DNA from: Acidimicrobiaceae bacterium RAAP-2
GTDB taxonomy: Bacteria; Actinomycetota; Acidimicrobiia; Acidimicrobiales; RAAP-2
DNA length: 58,933 bases
NCBI GenBank assembly: GCA_001443545.1
Contig: LMAD01000012.1
Span: 1-58,933, forward strand
Direction: 5' to 3'
Positions 15,559 through 24,455 of this stretch are shown here, one piece after another; within the stretch, counting starts at the first letter, position 1; each line of letters begins with the position of its first letter. The notes under the pieces are model-generated. The model searched no databases and had not been told where the DNA came from. It saw only the letters and a list, made by a program, of their open reading frames with translations. Both the position numbers and the translations under genes were made by a program.

Positions 15559-16751
15559 CTTCGCGGCACGTCCTTCCACGCGACATCCTTGTCCACCCGC
15601 GGTTCGCCGGGCAAGCCCAGTACCCGCTCACCGATGATGTTGCGCATCACTTCACTCGTGCCACCCTCGATTGAGTTGGCCCGCATCCTCAGGAACGCCT
15701 TGCGTGGATCGGCGCTGTTGAACGCCGACTCGGTCGGACGAATCTGGGGGAAGTTCGAACCGTAGAGCATGCCGTCAGCGCCGAGGAGGTCAACACACAG
15801 CTCACTGGTGCGTTGATTTTCCTCGGCGAACACCAGTTTCGCCGCCGAACCCTCTGGACCGGGAGTGCCCGCTCGCCGAAGATCACTCGCGCGCCAATTG
15901 GCGAGTCGCGCCACCTCGTTGCGTACCCACGCCGCCAGCAACTCACTCCGCATCGCCTGCGCGTGGCGATCGGCTCGCGTGGCCCACCGATCGCTCCAGA
16001 TCGATACCGCCTCACCGATCAGTCCCGATCCCCGCGACGGCACCGTGCCACCAATGGATACCCGCTCGTTCATCAGCGTCGTCAGCGAGACGCGCCAGCC
16101 GTCACCAACGTCGCCCAGCCGCTGGTCGTCGTTGACCCGTGCATCGTTGAAGAAGCACTCGTTGAACTCGGCCTCGCCGGTCAATTGATACAACGGACGA
16201 ACGTCGACGCCGGGAGCGCGCATGTCGACGAGGAACGCCGTCATGCCACGGTGCTTGGCGACATCGGGGTCCGTGCGGGCGACCATGAGCCCAAAGGAGG
16301 ACAGGTGCGCCAGGGTAGTCCAAACCTTTTGACCATTGAGCCGCCATTCGTCACCGTCGCGTTCGGCGCGGGTCGCCAATGCCGCTACGTCGCTGCCCGC
16401 GCCCGGCTCGGAGAACAACTGGCACCACACCTCTTCACCGGTAAATAATGGTCGCAGATAGCGTCGCTTCTGTGCCTCGGTGCCGTGTACGACCAGCGTC
16501 GGCGCGACCATGCCGTAGCCGATGACGTTGCGATTCACGGCCGACGGCGCGCCGGCGCGAGCCAACCGCTGCAGGACGTGCAACTGGTCGGCCGGCGTCC
16601 CCCCAAACCCGCCTTCGCCGTCGGGGAAGTGCGCCCACGCCAAACCGAGATCGAACTGCGCGCCGAGGAAGTCGACCGGGTCGGTGCGGTCCGGCGGGAA
16701 CTCGCTCAATAGCTGATTGATGCGATCGTCGATCATTGCCGCGCTCGTCAT
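15555..16751 (-). CDS. Acyl-CoA dehydrogenase
   Basis: The 398-residue flavoprotein shows the family layout: an alpha N-terminal domain with FGGTPADQLHVLQRLA, the FAD loop WCQLFSEPGAGSDVAAL, GQKVWTTLAH, and the C-terminal IEGGTSEVMRNIIGERVLG. It oxidises an acyl-CoA to the 2-enoyl-CoA and passes electrons to ETF. GAGGAGG precedes the ATG at 16751. The catalytic-base region differs from straight-chain FadE types and resembles the actinobacterial FadE-like subgroup with a late ENQRTSEL motif; substrate not predictable. It is single and has its own promoter. Confidence 0.92.
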   Translation of the reverse strand: MTSAAMIDDRINQLLSEFPPDRTDPVDFLGAQFDLGLAWAHFPDGEGGFGGTPADQLHVLQRLARAGAPSAVNRNVIGYGMVAPTLVVHGTEAQKRRYLRPLFTGEEVWCQLFSEPGAGSDVAALATRAERDGDEWRLNGQKVWTTLAHLSSFGLMVARTDPDVAKHRGMTAFLVDMRAPGVDVRPLYQLTGEAEFNECFFNDARVNDDQRLGDVGDGWRVSLTTLMNERVSIGGTVPSRGSGLIGEAVSIWSDRWATRADRHAQAMRSELLAAWVRNEVARLANWRASDLRRAGTPGPEGSAAKLVFAEENQRTSELCVDLLGADGMLYGSNFPQIRPTESAFNSADPRKAFLRMRANSIEGGTSEVMRNIIGERVLGLPGEPRVDKDVAWKDVPRS

Positions 16752-16792
16752 GGTCCTCCTCGAAGGGTGCCGGCACTGGTGCCGCTGCAGGC

Positions 16793-16798
16793 ATCCTA
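16793..16798 (-). promoter_or_regulatory. -10 box of the acyl-CoA dehydrogenase gene
   Basis: TAGGAT on the minus strand, about 42 bases before the ATG at 16751, leaves a leader of about 35 bases that contains the GAGGAGG ribosome-binding site. Confidence 0.35.
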
Positions 16799-16840
16799 CG
16801 CAATGCCCGCGACGGGCCCAGCTTCGACTAGAACGGGCGA

Positions 16841-17578
16841 ATGACCATTCGGCGCATTCTCGCCACCTCGGGGGGATTCAATCCCGGTCCGGTCCAGCAG
16901 TCGGTGCGCGTCGGGACCATGCTGGTCGACGCACTGCGCGCGACCGAAAAGGCGCGGCCCCGCGTCTGTCTCGTCCTGAGCGCCAGCGGTGACGCCGATT
17001 CCTACTACGCGATGCTCTACGAGGCTTTTAACGCGGCGGGTTGCGACGTGACCCAGCTGCGGCTCTTCCCCCAGCCATCCGCGCCACCCGAAGCACGACT
17101 CGCGAGCAGCGACCTGGTCTGGGTCGGTGGCGGATCGGTGGCTAACCTCTTGGCCCTGTGGCGTCTGCACGACGTCGATGAGGCGATGCGAGTGGCCTGG
17201 GATCGTGGGGTCATTTTGGCCGGCGTCTCGGCCGGCAGCCTGTGTTGGCACGTCGGCGGGACAACCGATTCGTTCGGTCCGGACCTGCGTCTCATCGACT
17301 CCGGTCTCGGCCTGGTCCCCTACGCCAACGGCGTCCACTACGACTCCGAAGCCCAAAGACGTCCCCTCCTGCACCGATTGGTGGCCGAGGGAGCGCTGCC
17401 GCCGGTGGCCTACGCCACGGACGATCACGTCGGAATCTGGTACGAAGAGGACGAAGTCGTTCGAGTAGTCGCCGACGGCGACGTCAACGTCGACACGGGG
17501 CCCGCCGCCTATCGCATTGAGTCCGTCGCCGGCGACGTCGTCGAGACTCGATTGGGAGTCGGCCAGCCGATTACTTGA
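16841..17578 (+). CDS. Peptidase E (S51) family serine peptidase
   Basis: The 245-residue protein opens with RRILATSGGFNPGP and has GGGSVANLLALW and the nucleophile Ser130 in GVSAGSLCWH, then DSGLGLVPY and NGVHYDSE, matching aspartyl dipeptidase-like S51 enzymes. The family cleaves Asp-X dipeptides or, in relatives, cyanophycin; this one is of the generic actinobacterial type. It is cytosolic. The gene is divergent from acyl-CoA dehydrogenase and converges on trpG with an 8-base overlap of the coding ends. Confidence 0.88.
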   Translation: MTIRRILATSGGFNPGPVQQSVRVGTMLVDALRATEKARPRVCLVLSASGDADSYYAMLYEAFNAAGCDVTQLRLFPQPSAPPEARLASSDLVWVGGGSVANLLALWRLHDVDEAMRVAWDRGVILAGVSAGSLCWHVGGTTDSFGPDLRLIDSGLGLVPYANGVHYDSEAQRRPLLHRLVAEGALPPVAYATDDHVGIWYEEDEVVRVVADGDVNVDTGPAAYRIESVAGDVVETRLGVGQPIT

Positions 17579-18242
17579 TCTTGGACGGCTCGGGCAGCGA
17601 GCGACGGACCTCGCTGCTTCGCGCGTTGAGGGACCTCGCGCGTGCACGCGCGTCGGTCGAACCACAGACCTCGAGCCAGTTGGCGAGCAGGCTGTACCCG
17701 TCTTCGGTCAGTACGGACTCCGGGTGAAACTGGACACCCTCGAGTGGTAGGTCCCGGTGACGGATCCCCATCACGACTCCGTCAGCCCGCGCCGTCACTT
17801 CGAACTCGCGAGGCAGCGTGACGGGGTCGACGACTAGCGAGTGATAGCGCCCCGCCGCGAATGGCTGCGGCATCCCCGCGAAGACGCCCCGACCCTCGTG
17901 GCTCACGAAGGTCGCCTGTCCGTGCACCAGCGTCGGCGCCGCCACGATCGCCGCACCGAAGGCGTCACCCAGAGCCTGGTGTCCGAGGCACACGCCCAAC
18001 ATCGGCCGTGCGTTCTTCGCGCACGACTCGATGACCTCGCGGCACCGACCCGCGTCTCGAGGGTGCCCGGGGCCGGGTGAAATCAAGATTCCGTCGAGGT
18101 CGGGGTCGACGAGGTCTTCGTCAGTCACGTAATCGTTACGGACGACCCGGACCGATGCGCCCAACTCGACCAGGTACTGGTACAGGTTGTAGACGAACGA
18201 GTCGTAGTTGTCGATAACCAGTACCGAGGGACCCGACGACAT
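17571..18242 (-). CDS. trpG: TrpG, anthranilate synthase glutamine amidotransferase subunit
   Basis: The 223-residue class I amidotransferase has VIDNYDSFVYNLYQYL at the start, the ISPGPGHP oxyanion segment (54-61), nucleophile Cys85 in GVCLGHQ, and His173/Glu175 in QFHPES. It hydrolyses glutamine and passes ammonia to TrpE to make anthranilate from chorismate; it may also serve aminodeoxychorismate synthase. It is divergent from trpE by only 33 bases. The ATG is 6 bases after a TAGGAT box, suggesting a leaderless mRNA. Confidence 0.93.
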   Translation of the reverse strand: MSSGPSVLVIDNYDSFVYNLYQYLVELGASVRVVRNDYVTDEDLVDPDLDGILISPGPGHPRDAGRCREVIESCAKNARPMLGVCLGHQALGDAFGAAIVAAPTLVHGQATFVSHEGRGVFAGMPQPFAAGRYHSLVVDPVTLPREFEVTARADGVVMGIRHRDLPLEGVQFHPESVLTEDGYSLLANWLEVCGSTDARARARSLNARSSEVRRSLPEPSKIK

Positions 18243-18247
18243 GGGAC

Positions 18248-18254
18248 TATCCTA
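18248..18254. promoter_or_regulatory. Shared symmetric -10 element of divergent trpG and trpE
   Basis: The seven bases TATCCTA read TATCCT on the plus strand and TAGGAT on the minus strand, so one element offers a -10 box in both directions. The minus-strand box is 6 bases from the trpG ATG; the plus-strand box gives trpE a leader of about 15 bases that includes GAGG. The whole intergenic region is 33 bases. Confidence 0.5.
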
Positions 18255-18275
18255 CGGTGCCGTGAGGCGCCCGAC

Positions 18276-19784
18276 GTGACGACGACAATGGACGAAGCAA
18301 CGTTCCGCGAACTCCACGATCGGGGCTTTGGCGTTATCCCCCTCGCCGTGACCCTCCAGTTGGACCGCGACACCCCGGTGTCGCTCTTCCAACGTTTCGG
18401 CGATGGTCGCGCCGTCTTCTTGCTCGAGAGTGCCGCGGTCGGTGAGACGACCGGGCGTTACTCGTTCATTGGCCTCGATCGGCGTTGGCGGGTCCACGTC
18501 CGAGACGGCGTCACCGTCATTTCCGGCCTCGCGGTCGAACCCGACGAGCGCGGCCCCCTGGAGACCGTTCGAACCATCCTGCAGCGCTATCGCGCGTACC
18601 AGCCGTCCGACCTCCCCGACTTCGTCGGCGGTGCCGTGGGCGTGATCACGTACGACTACGTCCGTCGTTTGGAGCACTTGCCGCGCCAGGACGCACCACT
18701 TTGGCCGGACGTGGACTTCTCGTTTCCGACGGCCGTGCTCGTCGTCGACCACCTTCGGTATTCGACGACCGCCGTCGTCAACGTCGTACTCGAACCCGAC
18801 GACGACGCCGCGATTGCCTATCGCGAGGCCCGCGACTACCTCGACGAATTGGTCGCGACCCTCCTCGCCCCCGGCCCCGACCGCGACATCGCCGTGGAAC
18901 GATTGGTCGCCACCGCCCCGAACACGCGCGACGCCGTCGACATCCGCACGATCGCAGCCTCCTTGTCCAATTTCGACCGCGAGTCCTACGAATCGGTCGT
19001 TCGGCGCGCGCAAGCACACATCGTCGCCGGCGACGTCTTTCAGGTCGTCGTCAGCCAACAGTTCACCCGACGCACCACCGTCGACCCGCTGACGCTGTAC
19101 CGGGTCTTACGGGCCCTCAACCCGTCGCCCTACATGTACCTCTTGGACACCGGAGACGCGCACGTCGTCGGCGCCTCACCGGAGATGCTCGTACGGGTCC
19201 AGGACGGAATAGTGAGTACGCGGCCAATCGCCGGCACGCGCCCGCGCGGCGCAACCGACGCCGAAGACGTCGAGCTCGAGTCGGAGATTCTGCACGACGA
19301 GAAGGAGCTCGCCGAGCACGTGATGCTCGTGGACCTCGGACGGAACGACATCGGACGAGTAGCCGAACCGGGTTCGGTACGAGTCGAACGGCTCGCGCAC
19401 GTCGAGCGTTTCTCGCACCTGATGCACTTGGTCTCCCAAGTGAGTGGTCACCTTCGGGCGGGCCTCGACGCCTTCGACGCCTTCGACGCCCTCTTCCCGG
19501 CGGGAACCCTCTCGGGGGCGCCCAAGGTGCGGGCCATGGAGATCATCGACGAGCTCGAACCAGTACGTCGAGGCATCTACGGCGGTGCCGTTGGCTACTT
19601 CGCGTTCAGTGGTAACGCCGACTTCGCCATCACGATTCGAACCCTTCACCTGAAGGACGGCACCGCGACCGTCAGTGCCGGAGGTGGCATCGTCGCCCAC
19701 AGCCAGCCAGACGCCGAGTACCGCGAGTGCATCAACAAGGCCTCGGCCCCGCTCCTCGCGTTGCAGATCGCCGATCCTCAATAA
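18276..19784 (+). CDS. trpE: TrpE, anthranilate synthase component I
   Basis: The 502-residue chorismate-utilising enzyme has the N-terminal tryptophan-feedback motif LLESA (about 49-53), the catalytic-domain signatures PSPYMYLLD, GASPEMLVR, PIAGTRPRG, and the C-terminal DLGRNDIGRVA, GTLSGAPKVRAMEIIDELE and GGGIVAHS. It converts chorismate and ammonia from TrpG to anthranilate, the first step of tryptophan synthesis. Start: GTG at 18276 with GAGG upstream. No attenuator-like leader is possible in the short 5' region, so control is probably at the promoter and by feedback. Confidence 0.95.
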   Translation: MTTTMDEATFRELHDRGFGVIPLAVTLQLDRDTPVSLFQRFGDGRAVFLLESAAVGETTGRYSFIGLDRRWRVHVRDGVTVISGLAVEPDERGPLETVRTILQRYRAYQPSDLPDFVGGAVGVITYDYVRRLEHLPRQDAPLWPDVDFSFPTAVLVVDHLRYSTTAVVNVVLEPDDDAAIAYREARDYLDELVATLLAPGPDRDIAVERLVATAPNTRDAVDIRTIAASLSNFDRESYESVVRRAQAHIVAGDVFQVVVSQQFTRRTTVDPLTLYRVLRALNPSPYMYLLDTGDAHVVGASPEMLVRVQDGIVSTRPIAGTRPRGATDAEDVELESEILHDEKELAEHVMLVDLGRNDIGRVAEPGSVRVERLAHVERFSHLMHLVSQVSGHLRAGLDAFDAFDALFPAGTLSGAPKVRAMEIIDELEPVRRGIYGGAVGYFAFSGNADFAITIRTLHLKDGTATVSAGGGIVAHSQPDAEYRECINKASAPLLALQIADPQ

Positions 19785-19843
19785 ACGGGAACGGGCTCCG
19801 AAGCCCTAACATCAAGGTGCGACCTATTGCCAGAGGAGGTCTC

Positions 19844-21484
19844 GTGGAAAAAGAGCGCGCCTACGACCGGTGGAGCCGTGACTACGACGCGGCCGCATTG
19901 CGCCGGCCGAGTTTCGCCACGATGTCGGGAATCGAAGTTGATCCGGTCTATGGCCCCCCCGACGGCGAGTTCCCGGGTGTCTACCCCTACACGCGCGGCA
20001 TACACGCGTCGATGTACCGGACTCGCCTCTGGACGATGCGGATGTTCGCGGGCTTCGGCACCGCCATTGACACGAACGCTCGATTCCGTGACATCATCGC
20101 CGCCGGGGGCACGGGTCTGTCGACGGCGTTCGACATGCCGACCTTGCTCGGCCTCGATTCGGACGACCCCATGTCACTGGGCGAGGTAGGTCGATGCGGC
20201 GTCGCCATCGACTCCATTGACGACGTGAGAGACCTCTTCCGAGAGATTGACCTTTCGAAGATCACAACGTCAATGACCATCAATTCACCGGCCGCGATCA
20301 TGCTGGCGCTCTTCGTGGCTCAGGCCGAGGAGACCGGCGTGCCTCGATCCCGGCTCGGCGGCACCCTCCAAAACGACATTCTGAAGGAGTACCAGGCTCA
20401 GAAGGAGTTCGTCTTCCCTCCACGTCAGTCGATGCGCCTCGTGCGTGACACCATCGCCTTCACGGCGGCCGAGATGCCCAAATGGAACTCCGTGTCGGTT
20501 TCGGGCTACCACATCCGCGAGGCCGGTTCGACGGCGGCCGAGGAACTCGCCTTCACGCTGGCCAATGGTTTCGCGTACCTCGAACTGGCTCGAGAGGCCG
20601 GACTGAGCGTCGATCAGGTAGCGCCCCGGCTCTCCTTCTTCTTCAATGCGCACATTGACTTCTTCGAAGAGATCGCCAAGTATCGCGCGGCGCGGCGCAT
20701 CTGGGCGACGTGGCTCCGTAACCACTACGGGGCCACCGACGAACGCAGTTGGCAGTTACGCTTCCACACCCAGACAGCCGGCGTCTCACTGACGGCGCAG
20801 CAACCTGAAAACAACCTCGCCCGCACGGCCATTGAGGCACTGGCGGGGGTCCTCGGTGGTACCCAGTCACTGCACACCAACTCGATGGATGAAGCGCTCG
20901 CCCTCCCCTCGGAGAAAGCGGCTCGTCTCGCCCTGCGAACCCAGCAGATCATCGCCCACGAGACCAACGTCGCCAACGTCGCCGATCCACTAGGGGGTTC
21001 GTGGTACGTCGAAGCGTTGACCGACGAGATGGAGCAGCAGGCGGAATCGCTATTCGCCGAACTCATGGACATCGGCGGCGGCTCGATGCTCGAAGGCTGC
21101 ATCGGGGGGATCGAACAGAACTGGTTCCAGAGTCACATCGCCGAGTCCGCCTACCAGCTTGAGCGGGCGTTCAACCGTGGTGACCGCATCATCGTTGGGG
21201 TGAACGACTTCCTCGACGGCAACGATGAGGCGGACCTCGAACTTCTGAGAATTACCAATGCGGATGAACGCAAACAGGTGACCCGCCTCGCCGCTGTTCG
21301 ACAACGTCGAGATGACGACGCCGTACGACGAGCGCGCGAACGACTCGCCAACGAAGCCGCCGACCCGGCGACGAATCTGATGCCAGCTCTCATCGACGCG
21401 GCTCGAGCGGAAGTGACCGTGGGAGAGATGATGACCTCACTGGCCGGAGTCTTTGGTCGTTACGTCGAGGTGCCGGTCCTGTGA
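19844..21484 (+). CDS. B12-dependent acyl-CoA mutase large subunit, isobutyryl-CoA mutase type
   Basis: The 546-residue protein is the substrate-binding TIM barrel of the methylmalonyl-CoA mutase family (LSTAFDMPTLLGLDSDDP, GGTLQNDILKEY, SVSGYHIREAGSTAAEE). The two residues that set substrate choice are Phe68 (in WTMRMFAG) and Gln186 (in YQAQKEF). Methylmalonyl-CoA mutase has Tyr and Arg there; isobutyryl-CoA mutase has Phe and Gln, with the same 118-residue spacing. So it probably interconverts isobutyryl- and n-butyryl-CoA (valine and fatty-acid metabolism). GAGGAGG before the GTG fixes the start. It overlaps the B12-binding subunit gene by GTGA. Confidence 0.9.
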   Translation: MEKERAYDRWSRDYDAAALRRPSFATMSGIEVDPVYGPPDGEFPGVYPYTRGIHASMYRTRLWTMRMFAGFGTAIDTNARFRDIIAAGGTGLSTAFDMPTLLGLDSDDPMSLGEVGRCGVAIDSIDDVRDLFREIDLSKITTSMTINSPAAIMLALFVAQAEETGVPRSRLGGTLQNDILKEYQAQKEFVFPPRQSMRLVRDTIAFTAAEMPKWNSVSVSGYHIREAGSTAAEELAFTLANGFAYLELAREAGLSVDQVAPRLSFFFNAHIDFFEEIAKYRAARRIWATWLRNHYGATDERSWQLRFHTQTAGVSLTAQQPENNLARTAIEALAGVLGGTQSLHTNSMDEALALPSEKAARLALRTQQIIAHETNVANVADPLGGSWYVEALTDEMEQQAESLFAELMDIGGGSMLEGCIGGIEQNWFQSHIAESAYQLERAFNRGDRIIVGVNDFLDGNDEADLELLRITNADERKQVTRLAAVRQRRDDDAVRRARERLANEAADPATNLMPALIDAARAEVTVGEMMTSLAGVFGRYVEVPVL

Positions 21485-21873
21485 GCGTGCGCGTACTCGT
21501 CGCCAAGGTGGGCCTCGATGGCCACGACCGCGGTATCAAGGTGGTAGCGCGTATCCTGCGCGACGCGGGGATGGAAGTCGTCTACACGGGCCTCTTTCAA
21601 ACACCAGACACTGTCGCGATGGCGGCGATCCAAGAGGACGTCGACGTCGTTGGCCTCTCGATGCTGTCGGGCGCCCATCTGACCCTCGCCCCGTTGGTCG
21701 TGGAAGCCTTGCGCCAACGAGATTCATCGATACCCGTCGTGGTCGGCGGCATCGTTCCAAACAACGACGTCGCTGATCTCAAAGCGGCTGGCATCGCTGC
21801 GGTCTTCGGCCCCGGCGCGACGGACGACGAGATCGTGGGAGCAATCATGTCGCTCGTGCAGCCAATTGAGTAG
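21481..21873 (+). CDS. Cobalamin-binding small subunit of acyl-CoA mutase
   Basis: The 130-residue flavodoxin-like B12-binding domain has the DxHxxG motif at Asp13-Gly14-His15-Gly18 (His15 replaces the lower axial ligand of cobalamin), SMLSGAHLTL, and the GGIVPNND glycine pair. It pairs with the overlapping large subunit (GTGA at 21481-21484) to form a two-gene mutase, the arrangement of IcmA/IcmB, except that here the genes are adjacent. No MeaB-type G-protein chaperone lies in this window. Confidence 0.92.
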   Translation: MSVRVLVAKVGLDGHDRGIKVVARILRDAGMEVVYTGLFQTPDTVAMAAIQEDVDVVGLSMLSGAHLTLAPLVVEALRQRDSSIPVVVGGIVPNNDVADLKAAGIAAVFGPGATDDEIVGAIMSLVQPIE

Positions 21874-21903
21874 ACCCAACGTGATCGAGCGATTGTTTCG
21901 TCG

Positions 21904-22458
21904 ATGAATCCTGGAGACGGTGTGTCGTCTTCGAGCTCCGAGCGGTTCGCAACCTACGTCGTCCCCAGTATCCCGGCCCTCCTTCGCTTGGCGCGTACGT
22001 TCACGTCTTCCCCGGCGGACGCCGAAGACCTGGTCCAAGAGACCCTGCTCCGTGCGTTTTGGGCTACCGACGACTTCGACGGCGAGCATGCGCGCGCGTG
22101 GCTCTACACCATCATGAGAAACGCCAACATCAACCGTGCGAGGCGGATCCGTCCCACGACGACCGACCAACCCGGGGATTCCGAAGCGCTACCCGAACGC
22201 GGTTCCAGCGATCCAGCCGTCCTCGTCTAACGCTCGGAGTTTGACGACGCGGTGCGTCGGGCGGCGGCTCGTTTGCCCACCCCGTTCCGTGACGTCGTAA
22301 CCCTCGTGGACGTCGAGGGTTACCGTTACGCCGAGGCCGCGGCCGCCCTCCGCGTGCCCGTCGGAACGGTCATGAGCCGCCTGCATCGCGGCCGTCGCCG
22401 AATTAGGGCGCACCTCATTGACCGCGGTCTCGTACCGAGGAGGGCTAAGGAAGGATGA
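21904..22458 (+). pseudogene. ECF sigma factor interrupted by an in-frame TAA
   Basis: Region 2 is intact (RLARTFTSSPADAEDLVQETLLRAFWATDDFDG...HARAWLYTIMRNANINRARR, codons 1-108), then TAA occurs at 22228-22230, and the same frame continues with a complete region 4 (RLPTPFRDVVTLVDVEGYRYAEAAAALRVPVGTVMSRLHRGRRR) to TGA at 22456-22458. A single change from GAA or CAA would restore a 184-residue SigR/SigE-like factor. The 3' end overlaps the anti-sigma gene (ATGA), so the pair was once a coupled unit. Alternatives are a sequencing error, stop readthrough, or a two-piece sigma with re-start at GTG 22252, but no ribosome-binding site is seen there. Confidence 0.8.
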
Positions 22459-22757
22459 AACGTACCGTTCGCGCTTCACTCAGCGAGATGCGCACCTGTC
22501 ACCGCGTCGGCAAACTGCTCCAGCGCTACCTCTACGGTGAGATCGACTCCACCGCTCGTCAGCAGGTCGAGCAACATCTGGAGACCTGCCTGAAGTGCGG
22601 ACTGGAAGTAAACACCTACGCTCGCGTGAAGCAGGTGCTCGCCCACCGTGAGCGCACCGGTACCGATTCAACGCAAGACGCCGAGGCGTTGGCGCGGCTG
22701 CGACGGTTCGCGCGCGAATTGACCGAGTCCGACGGGTCTCGGCCAGACTCGAACTAG
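22455..22757 (+). CDS. Zinc-binding anti-sigma factor (ZAS family)
   Basis: The 100-residue protein has an N-terminal anti-sigma zinc fold: CHRVGKLLQRYLYGEID with Cys15, then the His41-x3-Cys45-x2-Cys48 motif, followed by a helical C-terminal part; there is no membrane helix. Such proteins (RsrA-like) hold an ECF sigma factor and release it when the cysteines are oxidised. It overlaps the end of the broken sigma gene, and its own end overlaps the convergent MFS gene by 4 bases. With the sigma gene interrupted, its present role is unclear. Confidence 0.85.
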   Translation: MKRTVRASLSEMRTCHRVGKLLQRYLYGEIDSTARQQVEQHLETCLKCGLEVNTYARVKQVLAHRERTGTDSTQDAEALARLRRFARELTESDGSRPDSN

Positions 22758-24298
22758 TTCGGTGGTCGCGCTGGCAGTAGCACCGCCACGATGAGCGCGG
22801 CCGCGCCAACCAACGCGGCGGCGACGTCCACGGCGAAGTCCAGTCCCGCGAGGAACGACTCGCGCGCGGCGAACGCGAGCTGGGCGCCCATCGGTCCCCC
22901 GACTCGTTGCGCGACGGTGAGCGCACCACCGAGGGATGAACGAATGATTACCATCACGGACGCTGGCGTACCATGGCTGGCGAGCAGCACGTCGATACGG
23001 CCCTGATATCGCGTATTGAGCAGGCTGCCGATCACGGCCACGCCCAGTGCGCTACCGATCTGAAGAGCGGTCGAGTTCGTTGCCGAACCGATACCGGCGA
23101 GGTCGTTGGGCACCGATCCCATCACCGCGTCCGTACACGGCGCTATCGCCAGTCCCGATCCGATGCCGAGCAAGAAGAAGGCCGGAAGTGCTTGGTTGTA
23201 GGTCGTGTGAATCGTCACCGCCGACAACAGTTGGAGACCCAGCCCAATGAGGGCCATGCCCGCCACCACCACGACCTTGGAACCGGCGTAGCGCGCCAAC
23301 GTCGTCGAGAAGGACGCCACGATAATCAATACCAAGGCGATCGGTGTGATGCGCAGGCCCGTTTGGAACGGGCTGTAGCCGAGTGAGAATTGGAGGTACT
23401 GGGTTAGCAGGAACATCGTCCCCGACAACGCGAACAGAGTTAGGGCCAGCCCCCCCATGGCGACCGAGAATCGCCGCTGTCGAAAGAACGAGAGCTCAAC
23501 GAGCGGGTGCGAAGACCGCCTCTCCCACCACACCAACGCCGCCGCGACGACCGCCGACCCCGCAATGGCGATGACGATTAACGGTGACGTCCAGCCCCGA
23601 GATGGCGCCTCGATGATGCCCCAGAGGAGGGATGACACACTGACCAATGACGCGATGGCGCCGACAACGTCGGGCGCTGCGGCAGTGGCGTTCTTGGAAT
23701 CGGGCACCACCGCGAGCGCGACGACGCCCGCGACCAGCGCAATCGGGACGTTGATGAGAAAGACTGATCCCCACCAGAAATGGGCGAGCAGCCATCCACC
23801 GATCAATGGCCCGAGAGCGAGTCCGAGCCCATTGGTCCCGGACCACAGACCGATGGCTCGCGCTCGCTCGTGCGGCTCTCGGAACACGTTGGTCAAGATC
23901 GAGAGTGTCGACGGCATCACCGCTGCGCCACCGACTCCCATAAAAGCGCGCGCGGCGATGAGCTGGCCGGTCGATCCCGAAAAGGCCGACAGCCCGGATC
24001 CGACGGCGAAGATGGTGAGACCAACGAGGAACACCCGCTTACGCCCCAAGTGGTCACCGAGGGATCCAGCAATGAGGAGCAGCCCCGCGAGCACGATGAT
24101 GTACGCGTCGACCACCCACTGCAACTGGCTCGAGGTCGCGTGAAGGTCTCGAACGATGCTCGGGAGAGCCACGTTGAGAATCGTGCCGTCGAGGTTGATG
24201 ACGAGCACGCTCAGGCTCAACACGGTCAAAATCAGGCCACGTGATTCGGAACGTTTCGCACCGCTCAGCCGGGGCGACGACAGCCTCGTGTACGACAC
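22754..24298 (-). CDS. DHA2 (EmrB/QacA) family MFS drug exporter
   Basis: The 514-residue protein has 14 membrane helices and DHA2 motifs: motif D1-like VINLDGTILNVALPSIV in helix 1, WVVDAYIIVLAGLLL in helix 2, GSLGDHLGRKRVFLVG (motif A) and GLALGPLIGGWL (motif C) at the helix 5 region. It probably uses the proton gradient to export drugs or metabolites. A GGGGGAGG site precedes the GTG at 24298. The gene stands alone; no TetR-type regulator is adjacent. Confidence 0.92.
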   Translation of the reverse strand: MSYTRLSSPRLSGAKRSESRGLILTVLSLSVLVINLDGTILNVALPSIVRDLHATSSQLQWVVDAYIIVLAGLLLIAGSLGDHLGRKRVFLVGLTIFAVGSGLSAFSGSTGQLIAARAFMGVGGAAVMPSTLSILTNVFREPHERARAIGLWSGTNGLGLALGPLIGGWLLAHFWWGSVFLINVPIALVAGVVALAVVPDSKNATAAAPDVVGAIASLVSVSSLLWGIIEAPSRGWTSPLIVIAIAGSAVVAAALVWWERRSSHPLVELSFFRQRRFSVAMGGLALTLFALSGTMFLLTQYLQFSLGYSPFQTGLRITPIALVLIIVASFSTTLARYAGSKVVVVAGMALIGLGLQLLSAVTIHTTYNQALPAFFLLGIGSGLAIAPCTDAVMGSVPNDLAGIGSATNSTALQIGSALGVAVIGSLLNTRYQGRIDVLLASHGTPASVMVIIRSSLGGALTVAQRVGGPMGAQLAFAARESFLAGLDFAVDVAAALVGAAALIVAVLLPARPPN

Positions 24299-24455
24299 GC
24301 CAATCCTCCCCCGTTGCCCGGAGGCTACCGACTCGGGTCTTCGCGGCGCCTAGGGTCCAAAGTCACGACTGCGGCACACCGCCACGCCGTAAGTTGATGC
24401 TGTGACGTACCAATCATTCGCCCCGATCCGGCCGCCGTTGCGGAATCGCTGACCC

